From: Littorina saxatilis
Taxonomy: Eukaryota; Mollusca; Gastropoda; Littorinimorpha; Littorinidae
Reading direction: 5' to 3'
Assembly (NCBI RefSeq): GCF_037325665.1
Contig: NC_090247.1
Location: 23,237,093-23,301,092, forward strand
Length of the DNA: 64,000 bases
The notes beneath the pieces were generated by a model. That model was not told the DNA's origin. It ran no database searches and saw only the letters and a program-made list of their open reading frames with translations. The first letter of the stretch is position 1, and every line of letters begins with the position of its first letter. Positions 1-11,342 of this stretch are shown in pieces. A program made the position numbers and the translations under genes.

Positions 1-610
1 TTTTACCCAGATCTTTAACAGCTGTGTGGAGAATTGGCAGCGAGGTTTCTGGAAAGGAAATTATGCAAAGGTTGTAAAAGTTGGTGTATATAACGAGTGG
101 TAACTTTCTAGTTTGTTTTTACAATGTTACATTGACGCTACATGTAGGTTGTATCCTTTTTCTCTCTAGAAATTAACAGAAATCTTTAAATATCAAACAC
201 ATAGTCGTATTATGACATTTTTGTATTGACCAGCTTTGGTTTGACACCAAGTATTATCTGCTGTTAGCGGATCATTGACAATTTACATAATATAATATTA
301 TAATGTTTTATTCGTCCGCTTGTCTTTATGTTCATACGCCACCAATGTAACTTCTCAGATTGAGATAATAAAGTAAATTTGATTTTATTTTATTAGAAGA
401 TTACAGTCCTTACTGAGCACACTCAGGCAGGGGAAGGCATCCGTACAAGCTGCTGTTCCAGTAGTTTTTCCTGTGTCTGACACACACACGAAAACAAACC
501 CACTCACACAGCTGCGCACACACAACAGAAATACAGTCACATAAAAGAGAAACCTTGAACGCTTAAATACTGTCGTCTGCGTCGAACAAGGTCCACACAG
601 TACTGGTGAC
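1..610. other. No gene recognised
   Basis: AT-rich sequence without a convincing exon. A short open frame on the minus strand (612-385) begins at the edge of a SINE tail and shows no domain. TTTTATT near 390, read on the minus strand as AATAAAA, could be a poly(A) signal, but no upstream exon supports it. Confidence 0.4.
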
Positions 611-735
611 ATGAGGCTTTCTTTCTTTCTTTCTTTATTTGGTGTTTAACGTCGTTTTCAACCACGAAGGTTATATCGCGACGGGGAAAGGGGGGAGATG
701 GGATAGAGCCACTTGTTAATTGTTTCTTGGTCATG
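611..735 (-). repeat. SINE 3' part, 5'-truncated, (CTTT)n tail
   Basis: Read on the minus strand, this is the 3' part of a SINE: a stretch with AAGTGGCTCTATCCCATC, then AACCTTCGTGGTTGAAAACG and ACGTTAAACACC, ending in an AAGA-rich tail. A 59-bp piece of the same tail lies at 17566-17624. The segment at 21128-21341 is probably an upstream part of the same family; that link is from memory of gastropod repeats and was not tested. Confidence 0.75.
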
Positions 736-1426
736 ACAGCAACAAGTAATAACTATTTTGCACAATGAAGAGAATTCTTAATCCGGCACTCACTTTGTGT
801 ACCCTTATTCGTACGATTTGCTTTTAATTTACAGCAGGTTCACCGCATACATGTGTTATGTCATTCCTACTGATGGATAGATCCCATTAGCGGTAGTAAC
901 GGGAGATTTGTTTTTTACAATTTGGAAGGTGCAGTTAAACTTTGTCCTAATACTTCCTTCTACCATGTTTTTTCCAAAAACGTGCGTTGTGAATTAATTT
1001 TGACAAAGCGTTGTAAGATCACAAAAAACGATTACGTCAAAGTAATGAATTAAATGTGGGTTTTGATAATCATACAAGAAATTCAAGTCCATCTTTTTTC
1101 TTAGGATAGGTCAATTAGGTGACTTACTTATTTCCATTTTAAACATAATGGTAGACTTCACATACCGTGAAGAGAAATTGTCTTTTTGGTACTCCCGTCT
1201 TCGTTGCCAGGAGCTGCTTTAATGAGCGTCTTTCCTTGGCGTAAGCATACGCAAACTTTCATTTTGTCTTCTCTGGAACGCTCATCTGCACAACAGACAG
1301 CCAATGTCTTTTCTCATCGGCCTGTTTGACTATGGAGCAACAGAGTATCAAAATATATGACATAATTGTACCAGAGTAATAAACATTATTTTAACCGGGA
1401 TTAAGAAATAGTAAATCATGTTTACA

Positions 1427-1432
<6 letters not shown>
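736..1432. other. No gene recognised
   Basis: Nothing beyond AT-rich unique-looking sequence was seen on either strand. Confidence 0.4.
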
Positions 1433-1491
<59 letters not shown>

Positions 1492-1588
1492 AGTGTGTAT
1501 GTGTATGTGTTTGTGTGTGTTAGTGTGCGTGTTAGTGTGTGTGTTAATGTGTGTGTGTATGAGTGTGTTAGTATGTGTGTTATTGTGT

Positions 1589-1635
<47 letters not shown>

Positions 1636-1642
1636 TTTTTGT
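1433..1642. repeat. Compound (GT)n microsatellite
   Basis: About 210 bp of nearly pure GT repeats broken by TA and TT steps. It opens frames on both strands (poly Cys-Val, poly His-Thr) that are repeat artefacts. Confidence 0.97.
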
Positions 1643-1879
1643 GTATTTATTAGATAAGATAAGAAAACTATGATGTCCGATTTCATTTTACCTAATCATG
1701 GACGTGTGTCTTTTGGCACCACATCACATTTCTAATAACACAGCACACGATAAAAAATCATAATCCAACATCAATACACTACTTAGTTCATTTATTAAAT
1801 GAGCGTTTAAACAATTGGCATCTTATTTATATATCACTGTCGCTGACGCTCATAAACACAGCGCACACAAACAGATGCA

Positions 1880-1962
1880 TAAAACACCCACTCACCCACC
1901 CACACACCCACACACACACACACACACACATTTACACATACACACTCACACACACACACTTG
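1880..1962. repeat. (CA)n microsatellite
   Basis: Imperfect CA/CCCA repeat of about 80 bp. Confidence 0.95.
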
Positions 1963-2148
1963 TTGCTGCTATTAGTGTTCCTGTTGTTGTTCCTTGGTTT
2001 TTTTATTCAAGAATTAAAACTAAACGTTCATTGAAACACACTCACATGTCAGGCGTCAGCCAATAAAAAAATCTTGTGAATTTGTGGTTTTGCACATTCT
2101 GAACGTACATATCCCAACAGAAGAAAAGCTGTAAAGAAACCAACACAC

Positions 2149-2241
2149 CTTCATCTGCCAGACGAATGTCTTCGTCAGTCTCTCGCTGGGCTGACATCTC
2201 GTCCATAGTAGTTGTCTTTTGTTGACGGACAGCGTCATCAC
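2149..2241 (-). CDS. Candidate internal exon, 93 bp
   Basis: On the minus strand a 93-bp block is bounded by a clean acceptor (TTGTGCTTAG before 2241) and a donor (GATGAAG then GTGTGT at 2148). The length is a multiple of three. Read in phase 1 it gives a hydrophilic, acidic peptide (DDAVRQQKTTTMDEMSAQRE, then TDEDIRLADE); phase 0 is also open but less exon-like. It could belong to the minus-strand gene with the 2A-like motif at 26.6 kb, but the visible exon of that gene at 24.8 kb ends in phase 0, so an exon would be missing between them, or this is another gene. No domain was recognised. Confidence 0.4.
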
Positions 2242-2284
2242 CTAAGCACAATCAACATAAATTAGGACACATTAGCATGCATGT

Positions 2285-2297
2285 AACACACACAAAC

Positions 2298-2332
<35 letters not shown>

Positions 2333-2337
2333 CATAC

Positions 2338-2410
<73 letters not shown>

Positions 2411-2412
2411 TT
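2285..2412. repeat. (CA)n then (TA)n microsatellite
   Basis: Long CA tract passing directly into a short TA tract at 2392-2411. Confidence 0.97.
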
Positions 2413-2674
2413 CAGTTTATCAGTTGGTAATGATCTTAACATCTTTACTTTTTGTTGTTGTTAAAAAAGAAGTTTTGTTTTAGGTGGTATCTAAATACTT
2501 TTGCTTACCTTAACTGAAGTAACGAGCTTGAGTTTTGGGGAAATAAAGCTGATTAGTTTGTTTCCTTTCACCTAATTACTTTGAACAGAGATATTTGAAT
2601 CAACTCAGGAGCAGTTTTCAGTTTTTTTTACATAAACACGCTGATAAGGTTTGCCTCGTTTAACACGAAGTGCC

Positions 2675-2695
2675 GGGGGGGGGGGGGGGGGGGGG
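2675..2695 (+). repeat. Poly(G) tract, 21 bp
   Basis: An unbroken run of about 21 G, rare in animal DNA and prone to length error. A plus-strand open frame runs through it. Confidence 0.9.
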
Positions 2696-2990
2696 TCGAA
2701 GCGGAACGCGGGAAAGGGAAAGAGCAACACAAGTCAAGACACCTCTTCGATCTGGCGAAGAGACTGACAACTCCAACGACAACATGAGTGACACAGGCAC
2801 AGACGTCGAAAGTAGAAGACAACCAGTGACACGATTCTCACGCTTTTTTGAACAAATAGTAACAGAACTACTCCAAGCTTGCCACACTGTTGAGACGAGG
2901 AAAAAAGATACTTTTAAGTTGTGTGATTCCCCTTTGACCTGTTTCTACAGTGGCACACATTCAATCTTTGATACAGTCAACTATGTGTGA
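2696..2990 (+). other. Weak candidate LINE ORF1 end
   Basis: A plus-strand frame after the poly(G) tract gives a charged peptide containing RRQPVTRFSRFFEQIVTELL and ends at 2990, about 1 kb before the LINE endonuclease at 4034. The distance resembles the ~1.2 kb between ORF1-like and ORF2-like sequence in the minus-strand LINE at 22-23.9 kb, so it may be the end of ORF1. No family-specific motif was found. Confidence 0.15.
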
Positions 2991-3411
2991 TGGTGTGGAC
3001 TTGTGTACCTGGAGTAGTTTTTGGAGTAAGCTGTCCTCTTTTCTTCAGAACAAGTGGTATGTTCACAAACAAACATTCTTGTCTTTTGTTTATTTTTGTG
3101 AGTGTTTTTGCTTTTTGTAAGTAAGTGTAATGTTGTATGCTTTCGCCCATTGTGCTTACTATCGATCCATGCTGTAAAGCACTGTATTATGTCTCAAGAA
3201 TTATCCTGCTGGATGGAAGATAAATTGGGAGTGCAGCATCATTTGTTTCATGTTCTGGCTGGAGACTGCCATATGATGTTATTGTTACCTTGTTTTTCAG
3301 ATGTTACTTAGAACAGTCTTGACTTGTGTCAGTAACCTTTTTTTCTTTCAAACCAGCATGTGCCACAGATGGTGTTTTTTGGGGGGCTGCTTGTGAATCC
3401 TGTCTTCTCCT

Positions 3412-3724
3412 TTTGTTTGTTTGTTTGTTTGCTTAACGCCCAGTCCACCACGAAGGGTGATATCAGGGCGGTGCTGCTTTGACATTTAACGTGCGCCACA
3501 CACAAGACAGAAGTCGCAGCACAGGCTTCATGTCTCAACCAGTCACATTATTCTGACACCGGTCCAACCAGTCCTAGCACTAACCCCATAATGCCAGACG
3601 CCAGGCGGAGCAGCCACTAGATTGCCAATTTTAAAGTCTTAGGTATGACCCGGCCGGGGTTCGAACCCACGACCTCCCGCTCACTGGGCGGACGCCTTAC
3701 CACTAGGCCACCGTGTTGCGGTCC
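3412..3724 (-). repeat. tRNA-derived SINE, family 1, full length
   Basis: On the minus strand the copy starts with a tRNA-like head (A box GGCCTAGTGGTAAGG, B box GGGTTCGAACCC), has a body with CATTATGGGGTTAGTG, and ends in GGGCGTTAAGCAAACAAAC. Ten-bp target duplications GTCTTCTCCT lie at 3402-3411 and 3725-3734. A second copy in the opposite direction lies at 4311-4625 and a tail fragment at 25936-25998. Confidence 0.92.
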
Positions 3725-4310
3725 GTCTTCTCCTGTGTAATTCCTTAAACATATGTAATATACATCTGCCTTTTGACTGCGCAGCAGTCTTTAAGATACA
3801 TGTCGCATTTTTTTAGTTGGCAGTCAGAATGGCATTTTGCTGTGTTCCTCTTTTTTGGTGGTTACTATTATGAATATGTAGTGACTTTGGTGTGCAAGAT
3901 TTATGCAAATGGCAGCAAACATTGACAATATTGGTCTCTGTGTTGTTGAAAGTATTATTTGTTGTTCTCTCTATATTTTGGGGGCAGATTTGGATATAGC
4001 CCACATGATGTATTATTTTCCATTTAACCCATGACAAATAATTTGGGAAAATGTGTTACCTTGTGTTCAGTGAATGTTAATGGTGTACATGATTATATGA
4101 AACGCAAGAATGTGTTAGCATATTTACGAGCCAGAATTGTAAAAAAAAAAGTTTTTACAGGAGACCCATATAAAAACTGAGGCCGGAAACTCTGTTCGTT
4201 TAGCTTGGGGTTACAATGTATGGGTAGCAGGAAAAGAAACTAATAAGAACGGAGTGGCTATATTTTGTAATGATAATGTTATGTATAAAATGCATAATGT
4301 TATCCGGGAT

Positions 4311-4625
4311 ACCAGCACGGTTGGCCTAGTGGTAAGGCGTTGGCCCCGTGATCGGGAGGTCGTGGGTTCGAACCCCGGCCGGGTCATACCTAAGGCTTTA
4401 AAAACTGGCAATCTAGTGGCTGCTCCGCCTGGCGTCTGGCATTATGGGGTTAGTGCCAGGACTGGTTGGTCCGGTGTCAGAATAATGTGACTGGGTGAGA
4501 CATGAAGCCTGTGCTGCGACTTCTGTCTTGTGTGTGGCGCACGTTATATGTCAAAGCAGCACCGCCCTGATATGGCCCTTCGTGGTCGGCTGGGCGTTAA
4601 GCAAACAAACAAACAAACACACAAA
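4311..4625 (+). repeat. tRNA-derived SINE, family 1, full length
   Basis: Head with A box TGGCCTAGTGGTAAGG and B box GGTTCGAACCCC; tail CGTGGTCGGCTGGGCGTTAA followed by (CAAA)n. Perfect 11-bp target duplications TTATCCGGGAT at 4300-4310 and 4626-4636 interrupt the LINE endonuclease reading frame (HNVIRD / NHGCYIIMDVE), which proves insertion after the LINE. Confidence 0.95.
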
Positions 4626-5658
4626 TTATCCGGGATGATAATCATGGTTGTTATATCATTATGGATGTTGAGTTAAATACGAGTCACTCTTGTTGACATA
4701 TTTGGTCCCTGCGGTGGAGATCACCCTGATTTTTTTGATGAAGTGATGGGTAAAGTCCAGACCATTGGAAATGATTTATTGATTATGGGTGGAGATTGGA
4801 ATGTATTATTAGATCAAAAATTTTTGGATGTACGCAATTATGTTTGTGGTGTTAATCGCCCAAGGTTGAAAATTAAGGATTTGATGTTACCACATGAATT
4901 GATTGATGTATGGCGAGAACTGAATCCTGAGAAAAGGAAATATACATGGCGTCGTTTTGATACTGTAAAACAAGGTCGTCTTTTTTCCTTGTGTCTGAAA
5001 ATTTAACGAACAGACTTAATGAAGTGAATATAGGCTCGAGTTACCGTCAGACCATAGCCCAGTGTATATTTCATTCAAATCTGAAGAGAAACCTAGAGGT
5101 AAACTATATTGGAAATGTAACAACTCGTTGTTCCGTAATAAGGAGTATGTTGATATTATTTTTAAAAAAAAAGTGATATTTGACATTAAGAAACAGTATG
5201 CAAAGATTGATGATTTGGATGGTATTGAGGATATTTTGAATTGTGACCTACAATTAGAAATAAACGACCAATTATGTTTGGAGGTACTCCTTATGGAGAT
5301 ACGCGGTAAAACTATTTCATATGCCTCCTTTAAAAAGAAAAAAAGAAAGAGAAAAACAAGAAAATTGAATAAGAGAAATAAATGATTTGGAATCCAAATT
5401 TAGGGATGAAGATCTTATCACTCTTGAGGAAAAACAAAGAGAGTTATTGCAATTACGTGTTCATAAATGCAAAGGAATGGCCGTGAGATCAAAGTTCAAA
5501 TGGATTAATGAAGGCAAAAATGCTAGTAAATATTTTTTGTAATTTGGAAAACCGACATTTTTGTAATAAAGCGATGAATTATGTTAAAACAGATGGAGGA
5601 AAGATGTTATATAATCAGGAAGATATTATGGTTGAAGTTCAACAGTTTTATGATAAAT

Positions 5659-5659
<1 letters not shown>

Positions 5660-5720
<61 letters not shown>

Positions 5721-6288
5721 TAATAAATGAGCATTTATATAGCGCAACATCCAGGGCCGGACCAAATGAGTTGTAAGGGGGGGGGGGTTCCTCCTTTTTT
5801 GGGGGGCAAATCAGCGAAGTGGCTTTGCAGGCGCGCGAACTAGGGGGGTCCGGGGGCATGCTCCCCCGGAAAATTTTTGAAAAACGGTTAAAATCTGTGC
5901 AATCTGGTGCATTCTGGGCCTTGTTTTGAGGGTTAAGAGCAGCATTGTTTTGGTGCTAAAACTAGTAAAAAACAAACAAACACTCAAAGCAAGGTACATG
6001 CTTTTTCCAGGGGTGGGGTTCCGGAACCCCTGGAACCCCCCCCCCCCCCCCCCTGGGTCCGGCCCTGAACATCATAACTTTACAATTATGCTCTTTGCGC
6101 TTGACACATTTAAAATTAAAACACAGTTATACAAGCATTTACATCTTCATTCATAGTCAGCAACGCTTAAAAAGCAAACACCATCAAACATACATTACAA
6201 AAGATTCTTCCACTAACTAAGTAACAAAAACATGAATAAAATAGGTAGTAAAAACAAGGAAATACCAGCTGAATACCCTTAATCAAAC
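5660..6288. repeat. (AAT)n-linked repeat inserted in the LINE
   Basis: An (ATA)n tract at about 5662-5719 leads into GAGCATTTATATAGCGC and, after a nested MITE, an AT-rich stretch ending near 6288, where LINE coding sequence resumes. The microsatellite probably represents the simple-repeat end of the inserted repeat. No coding potential was seen. Confidence 0.6.
5752..6067. mobile_element. MITE, hAT-like, 12-bp terminal inverted repeats
   Basis: Ends CAGGGCCGGACC (5752-5763) and GGTCCGGCCCTG (6056-6067) are perfect inverted repeats flanked by 6-bp duplications AACATC (5746-5751, 6068-6073). Internal G- and C-runs occur near each end. CAGGG termini and a 5-8 bp duplication suit hAT elements; a 6-bp duplication is less usual, so the superfamily is tentative. 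Third level of nesting: LINE, then repeat, then MITE. Confidence 0.85.
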
Positions 6289-6447
6289 AGAACATGTTAT
6301 CAACAATACTGAAAACAGCCCTGAAAGGAATATAGAGGATGTTGACTTCAGTTTGTTGAATGCCTCCAAATTATCTCCAGAGGAAAGTATTATGCTCGAG
6401 GGCATAACTACAGAAGGTGAAGCCTTAGCAGCCCTTCGCACAATGAA

Positions 6448-7278
6448 CAAGTCGCGTAAGGCGAAAATACAACATTTAGTCAAGTAGCTGTCGAACTCAC
6501 AGAATGAAACTAAACGCAATGCAACGCAGCAAGACCGTATACTCGTAACATCGTCAGTCCACCGCTCACGGCAAAGGCAGTGAAATTGACAAGAAGAGCG
6601 GGGTAGTAGTTGCGCTGAGAACGATAGCACGCTTTTCTCTACCTCTCTTCGTTTTAACTTTCTGAGTGTGTTTTTAATCCAAACATATAATATCTATATG
6701 TTTTTGGAATCAGGAACCGACAAGAAATAAGATGAAAGTGTTTTAAAATTGATTTCGACAATTTAATTTTGATAATAATTTTTATATATTTAATTTTCAG
6801 AGCTTGTTTTTAATCCAAATATAACATATTTATATGTTTTTGGAATCAGAAAATGATGGAGAATAAGATGAACGTAAATTTGGATCGTTTTATAAAAGAA
6901 ATATTTTTTTTACAATTTTCAGATTTTTAATGACCAAAGTCATCAAATAATTTTTAAGCCACCACGCTGTAATGTAATACCGAAGTCCGGGCTTTGTCGA
7001 ACATTACTTGACCACAATTTGGTTGAAAAATGAGGGCGTGACAGTGCCGCCTCAACTTTCACGAAAAGCCGGATATGACGTCATCAAAGACATTTATCAA
7101 AAAAATGAAAAACACGTATGGGGATATCATGTCAAATTTCATAAAGATCGGTCCAGTAGTTTGGTCTGAATCGCTCTACACGTACGCACACACACACACA
7201 CATACACACACACCACGACCCTCGTCTCGATTCCCCCCTCGATGTTAAAACATTTAGTCATAACTTGACTAAATGTAA
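6448..7278 (+). repeat. Abundant ~0.9-kb repeat (copy 1)
   Basis: Starts CAAGTCGCGTAAGGCG and ends CTTGACTAAATGT; ACATTTAGTCAAG near the start and its inverse at the end form 13-bp inverted repeats. The body has two similar stretches with ATATGTTTTTGGAATCAG and a short CA tract before the end. A second copy lies reversed at 42584-43499. It splits the LINE frame between LRTM and NDKSPG. No protein; probably a non-autonomous element whose superfamily I cannot name. Confidence 0.8.
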
Positions 7279-7646
7279 AAACGATAAAAGCCCAGGTTCA
7301 GATGGATTTACCACAGAGTTGTTTCAAATGTTTTGGAATGATATTGGTACTTTTCTTGTCCGTTCAGTAAATTATGGTTTTCAACAAAGAGAGATGTCAA
7401 TAACCCAGAGACAAGGAATAATTACATATACTCCCAAAGATAGTAAACCTAAACAGTATATAACAAACTGGCGTCCTATATTACGTATAAAATTGCCTCT
7501 GCCTGCATTGCAAACCGACTTAAAACAGTTCTACCACAGCTGATACATGAAGACCAAAAGGGATTTCCCAAAGGCAGATGTATTGGTGAAAACATACGTC
7601 AACTGTTTGATACACTCGTGTACACAGAAGAGCATAATATTCCTGG

Positions 7647-8301
7647 GCGTGTATGCAAGACGATGCGACTGCATGTCCTACGACAAGCACCCCGAAGTTT
7701 GATAGCTCTCTGTCCGACAACTTTTGTCGTACTGCCGAATTCACAGATAGATAGCGGGGGGAATCCCTTGTTTACGGTCGCTCTGCGCGTGCGCTTGATG
7801 CAGCAGCTGAGCCGTGTCAAGGCTGCGCTTGCTGTGGCTGGTTGACCGTGGCTGGCTTACCCCAAATCGGCACCACGCAAACATCTGTATATGCACCAGA
7901 CGCGTGAAACCACAACGCGAATATCACTTGCGAGACAAGAGTCTAGGCACCCATTCTGTTCGCAAACTGAATGTTGTCAGTTATCACATCCGTCAACAGT
8001 CTAATGCAAAATATCGTGCATGCGGAATATGAATTTGTGCATGTATCCCGTACCCCAAAATCGTATGTCTTAAAATATTTCTTCTTTCCCGGTAACGCTG
8101 CAAACTGATGGCCGCAATCTTGAAATCAAAGTTATCGTAACGACAACAGTGCTTATCTGTAGGGATAACTTTGTCGTAGGACAGTGCCTACGATAGGCGC
8201 CATCAGTTCTTCGTGATTTCCACGACAGGGGATTATCGGAAGTTTTCTGTTTCTCCTACCGACAAAACCACTGTCGGATCCTTCCTGAATATGGGCTCTG
8301 G
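7647..8301. mobile_element. MITE-like insertion with internal inverted repeats
   Basis: LINE coding sequence breaks after HNIPG at 7646 and resumes at 8302 with LLLTIDLQ. The insert contains an inverted pair TGTCCTACGACAA (7674-7686) and TTGTCGTAGGACA (8171-8183) plus further copies of TTGTCGTA/CTACGATA, so it is rich in palindromes. CTGG occurs at both junctions (7643-7646, 8298-8301) and may be the target duplication. Confidence 0.65.
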
Positions 8302-8745
8302 TCTCTTGTTGACGATTGATTTGCAAAAGCCTTCGATAGTATTTCTTGGTCCTTTATTTAGAAAAGTCTTGATTTTTTTTAACTTTGGACCGCAACTGAG
8401 ACAGTGGGTAAAGACTTTTTATAACAGTATGGCTACATGTGTCACTGTAAATGGCCATTATGCTGGATGGTTTGGGATACACAGAGGCGTCAGATGCTCT
8501 TTCACCTTATTTGTATTTAATTTGTGCAGAAATGTTGTCTTTAATGATTAGACAAAATGATAAAATTAAAGGGATTAGATTAAAAGAAGGGAGTTATATT
8601 TCTTGTCTCAGTTTGCAGATGACATCACCCTTTACTTAGATGGAAGTAAAGAGTCATTTTTAGAAGCTATATGTACGCTTAAATTGTTCGCAAATATGTC
8701 TGGTTTGATATATGAATTACAATAAAACAAATATTGTTTTAATAG

Positions 8746-10024
8746 TGTCACGATTTAGTGACATGGACGGAGAAGTGCCTATCTCCAATTGTGATGGAAA
8801 GCGCCTGTGTTTGAGTCGGGGCGGTATGAAACCGCTGATAAAGCATAGCGCAGCACGGGGATTTCGTTTTGCAGGGGTTCCACGTGGGTGATTTCTGCTG
8901 TCAGGGCGAAACTGACGGTAACTGAAGTGGATATGTGACACGCGGAGTCACGTGATATTTTCAAGGTTGTTTTGTGAGGACATGAAACTAGGCACTTCAA
9001 CATTTAGCAGCAGGAGAGGAGGGTCGGTTTCTTCTTCCTAAGAGTTTGATGGTATTCAACACGTTAGATTCTACACTTTATATGTACGTGCCGTTCTGCT
9101 AGTACAGTAGGGCTTTTGAGGAACTTCAAGAAGAGACCACCTTTCGCTGTGTAGATGTGTCGGACGCGAGGCGTCAGGTTTCTTAGCTGAGCGGGGGATT
9201 TTTCCCACGCATAAAGTAATTCAACAAGAGTGGTGTGTGGCAGGAAAGGCGTCGACGGGCGTTAGCCATACAAGGGAGCGGATTCGCTTAAAGGAGAGCT
9301 ACCTACATAAGCTGTTGAGCTTTCTTACCTGCTTATCTGCGGGATGCTGTAACCGGAACGTCCGCGGTATGCTGTAACCGGAACATCTGCTGTAACCTGC
9401 TAACCTGATGTTTTGGTGATTTGCTGTCGCTGTCGACGTCCTACCAGCTACAACTCTACTATTTCTAGTAGACTACGGGGAGGACCTTCAGCGACTGAGT
9501 GAGGCGCCTGATATCTCCACTAATCCCTGCTTCGTTGCCACGCCAGTCGGCACTACAATCAACGGAGCAGTTGCGGAGATAAACTATCCACGGGTCGCCC
9601 ACTCAGTGGCAAAAAGCTAAGTGCACCATGTCTTTTGCACCCTTCTTACCACCAAGTCATCTTTTATATTAGTGATTTCTTTTGAGTGGTGACAACGTGG
9701 AATGTGTGACACCTGCATTAACCAGCGCAGAACGGGACAGATCAGTAACTTTTCTAGCTATACACGGGATCAGCGTGTTATCATTTTCTATACTTTAACT
9801 GGCATTTTTGTCAGTGACCACTTTACGTTTTGAACGTAAAACCATCTTTCGGATTGAAGTCTCGAGGGAGGTGGCGAGTTATTACATAAACAGGCGTCTG
9901 AAACTTATATTTTTGTTGATTCTATCTATTTGTATGACTGCGAGAGTGGATCGTGGTGTGGTTAGTTAGTTAGAAGTAACTAACCGTTTCATAATCACCT
10001 TATGTGATATAGTGAAACGTGACA
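8746..10024. mobile_element. Solo LTR fossil, 1279 bp
   Basis: Begins TGTCACG and ends CGTGACA, with 5-bp duplications AATAG at 8741-8745 and 10025-10029. TG..CA ends and a 5-bp duplication are typical of LTR retrotransposons. When it is left out, the LINE frame reads on as TNIVLID then SKKNSHVRF. No internal coding region is attached, so only one LTR remains. The family is undetermined. Confidence 0.8.
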
Positions 10025-10164
10025 AATAGATAGTAAAAAGAATTCGCATGTTAGATTTATACAAGTTCAACATTTGTGCTGGAACATTAGTATTCTTAAA
10101 GTTTTGGGTATTCATTTTTCGGTTGATTTACAATGTATTGTTCACATTAAATATCACGATAAAT
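10022..10164 (+). repeat. 143-bp direct repeat, left copy
   Basis: LINE sequence encoding ILKVLGIHFSVDLQCIV. It is repeated at 11343-11485 with 5 differences that I count by eye, one copy on each side of the second LINE fragment. The repeat includes the last three bases of the solo LTR, so the duplication is later than the LTR insertion. Confidence 0.9.
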
Positions 10165-11342
10165 GATCACTACTTGCTGCCATCGTTCTAGGAGATGATA
10201 TGCGTCTCTCGTGGATTGTGGTCGCATTGCTGCCTTCACGAGGATTTTCTTTTCAGCGAAGCTGACCAGGTTGTCTGGTTGTTCTTCCCTGGCTCCGAGT
10301 TTGGCGAGCTCATCAGCTGTTTCATTGCCTGGAATTCCGCAGTGTGCTGGAACCCATTGCAGGACTACTCGCCGAGTCTTGGCAAGCTCCTGGAGTTTCT
10401 CCATCAGACGAGGAAGTTTGTTTCCTGCAAGGGCTTCCAAGGCAGACAGTGCATCAGAGAGGAAAACAACTTGGGGGCATTCGCTTTCCGAGTCATGAAT
10501 CATGGAGGCTGCTTGCATGATGGCCTGAACTTCTGCTGCATAGTTTGAGCAGTACTTTCCTGTTGGTATCCCTGCTGTAGAAGTGTGCCCCTCAGGAGAT
10601 CTGACAAGTACACCTGCTCCTCCATTGGCCACGGCGTTTGTTGCTGAACCGTCTGTATACGCGTGAATCCAGGCGTCTTCAGGGTACCGTTCATCAATCA
10701 TGGCGAGTGTTAGGGTGCGCCTGGCAGTGTCGTTCTGGGAATCTCCTGAGGTAACGTAGGGGACTGTGGTGGAGATGTGAAGATTCTTGTAGTCTTCTTT
10801 CCATGGCTGCAGCAGATCTGAGTAACTGATTGGTAGTGCTGATGGAGGTACAGAGGCTTGGTGCTCTCTGGCAAGTCTCTTGCTTCCATGTAAGAAGCTG
10901 CTGCGCTTGAGGCGGTTCTTTGTCAGGTTATCCATCCTCTTCTTCATCGGATGCGCGGGCAGGCACTTGAATTTCTCTGTCTGAACCATGACCTTGGCGT
11001 CTCTTCTCTGACTGAGGGGTTGAATGGCAGCAACTTCTTCCATGGTCTTTATTGGTGTGGATCTCATCGATCCAGTAATGATCCTGAGGGCTTGGTTTTG
11101 GACCCTGTCCAGTGTCTGCTGGTGGGTCTTCGCTGCTGTAGACCAAGCTGTGGAGCCATACTCAAGATGGGGCCTGACTGCTCCCTGGTAGACTCGCTTG
11201 AGTATCTCTTCGTTTGCTCCCCAGCTGGTTCCGGCTAGCTTCCGCATGATGGCAAGCTTGCGCCTGGCCTTTGCTTCAGCATTGTGGATGTGGGGTTTCC
11301 AGGTCTGTTTCTTGTCAAAAGTGACACCAAGATATGTCGCCA
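10165..11342 (-). mobile_element. LINE fragment: end of RT and RNase H domain
   Basis: One open frame of about 400 codons on the minus strand. It begins within the reverse-transcriptase thumb (YLGVTFDKKQTWKPHI, RPHLEYGSTAW, the DRVQNQALRIITG motif) and continues into an RNase H domain with the acidic and histidine residues in order: YTDGSA, AAEVQAIMQA, LSDALSAL, and VPAHCGIPGNETADELA. An RNase H after the RT indicates the I/Jockey-like side of the LINEs, unlike the Tx1-like host element. The frame has no internal stop, so the fragment looks fairly young. Both 5' and 3' ends are missing and no poly(A) tail is seen. Confidence 0.9.

Larger units (their letters stand above)
4034..8745 (+). mobile_element. 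Tx1-like LINE ORF2, broken by insertions
   Basis: Remnant of a non-LTR retrotransposon of the L1/Tx1 type. The apurinic-endonuclease part starts near 4034 (VTLCSVNVNG) and continues after a SINE with GNDLLIMGGDWNVLL, RELNPEKRKYTWRRFD and, in another frame, a YWKCNN motif to about 5660. Further pieces lie at 6289-6447 (KLSPEESIMLEGITTEGEAL), 7279-7646 (NDKSPGSDGFTTELF, then RPI) and 8302-8745 (GLLLTIDLQKPFD, VNGHYAG, FADDITLYLDG: the FADD reverse-transcriptase box). A last piece follows the solo LTR at 10025-10164 (ILKVLGIHFSVDLQCIV). The C-terminal third is absent. Several frameshifts and stops exist besides the insertions, so the copy is dead. Tx1-like assignment is from motif memory. Confidence 0.85.

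Noticed and set aside
1348-1686. His/Thr- and Cys/Val-rich frames here and at 24.5, 25.6, 29.0, 35.8, 42.6, 44.7 and 59.8 kb
   Set aside because: Direct translation of CA/GT microsatellites.
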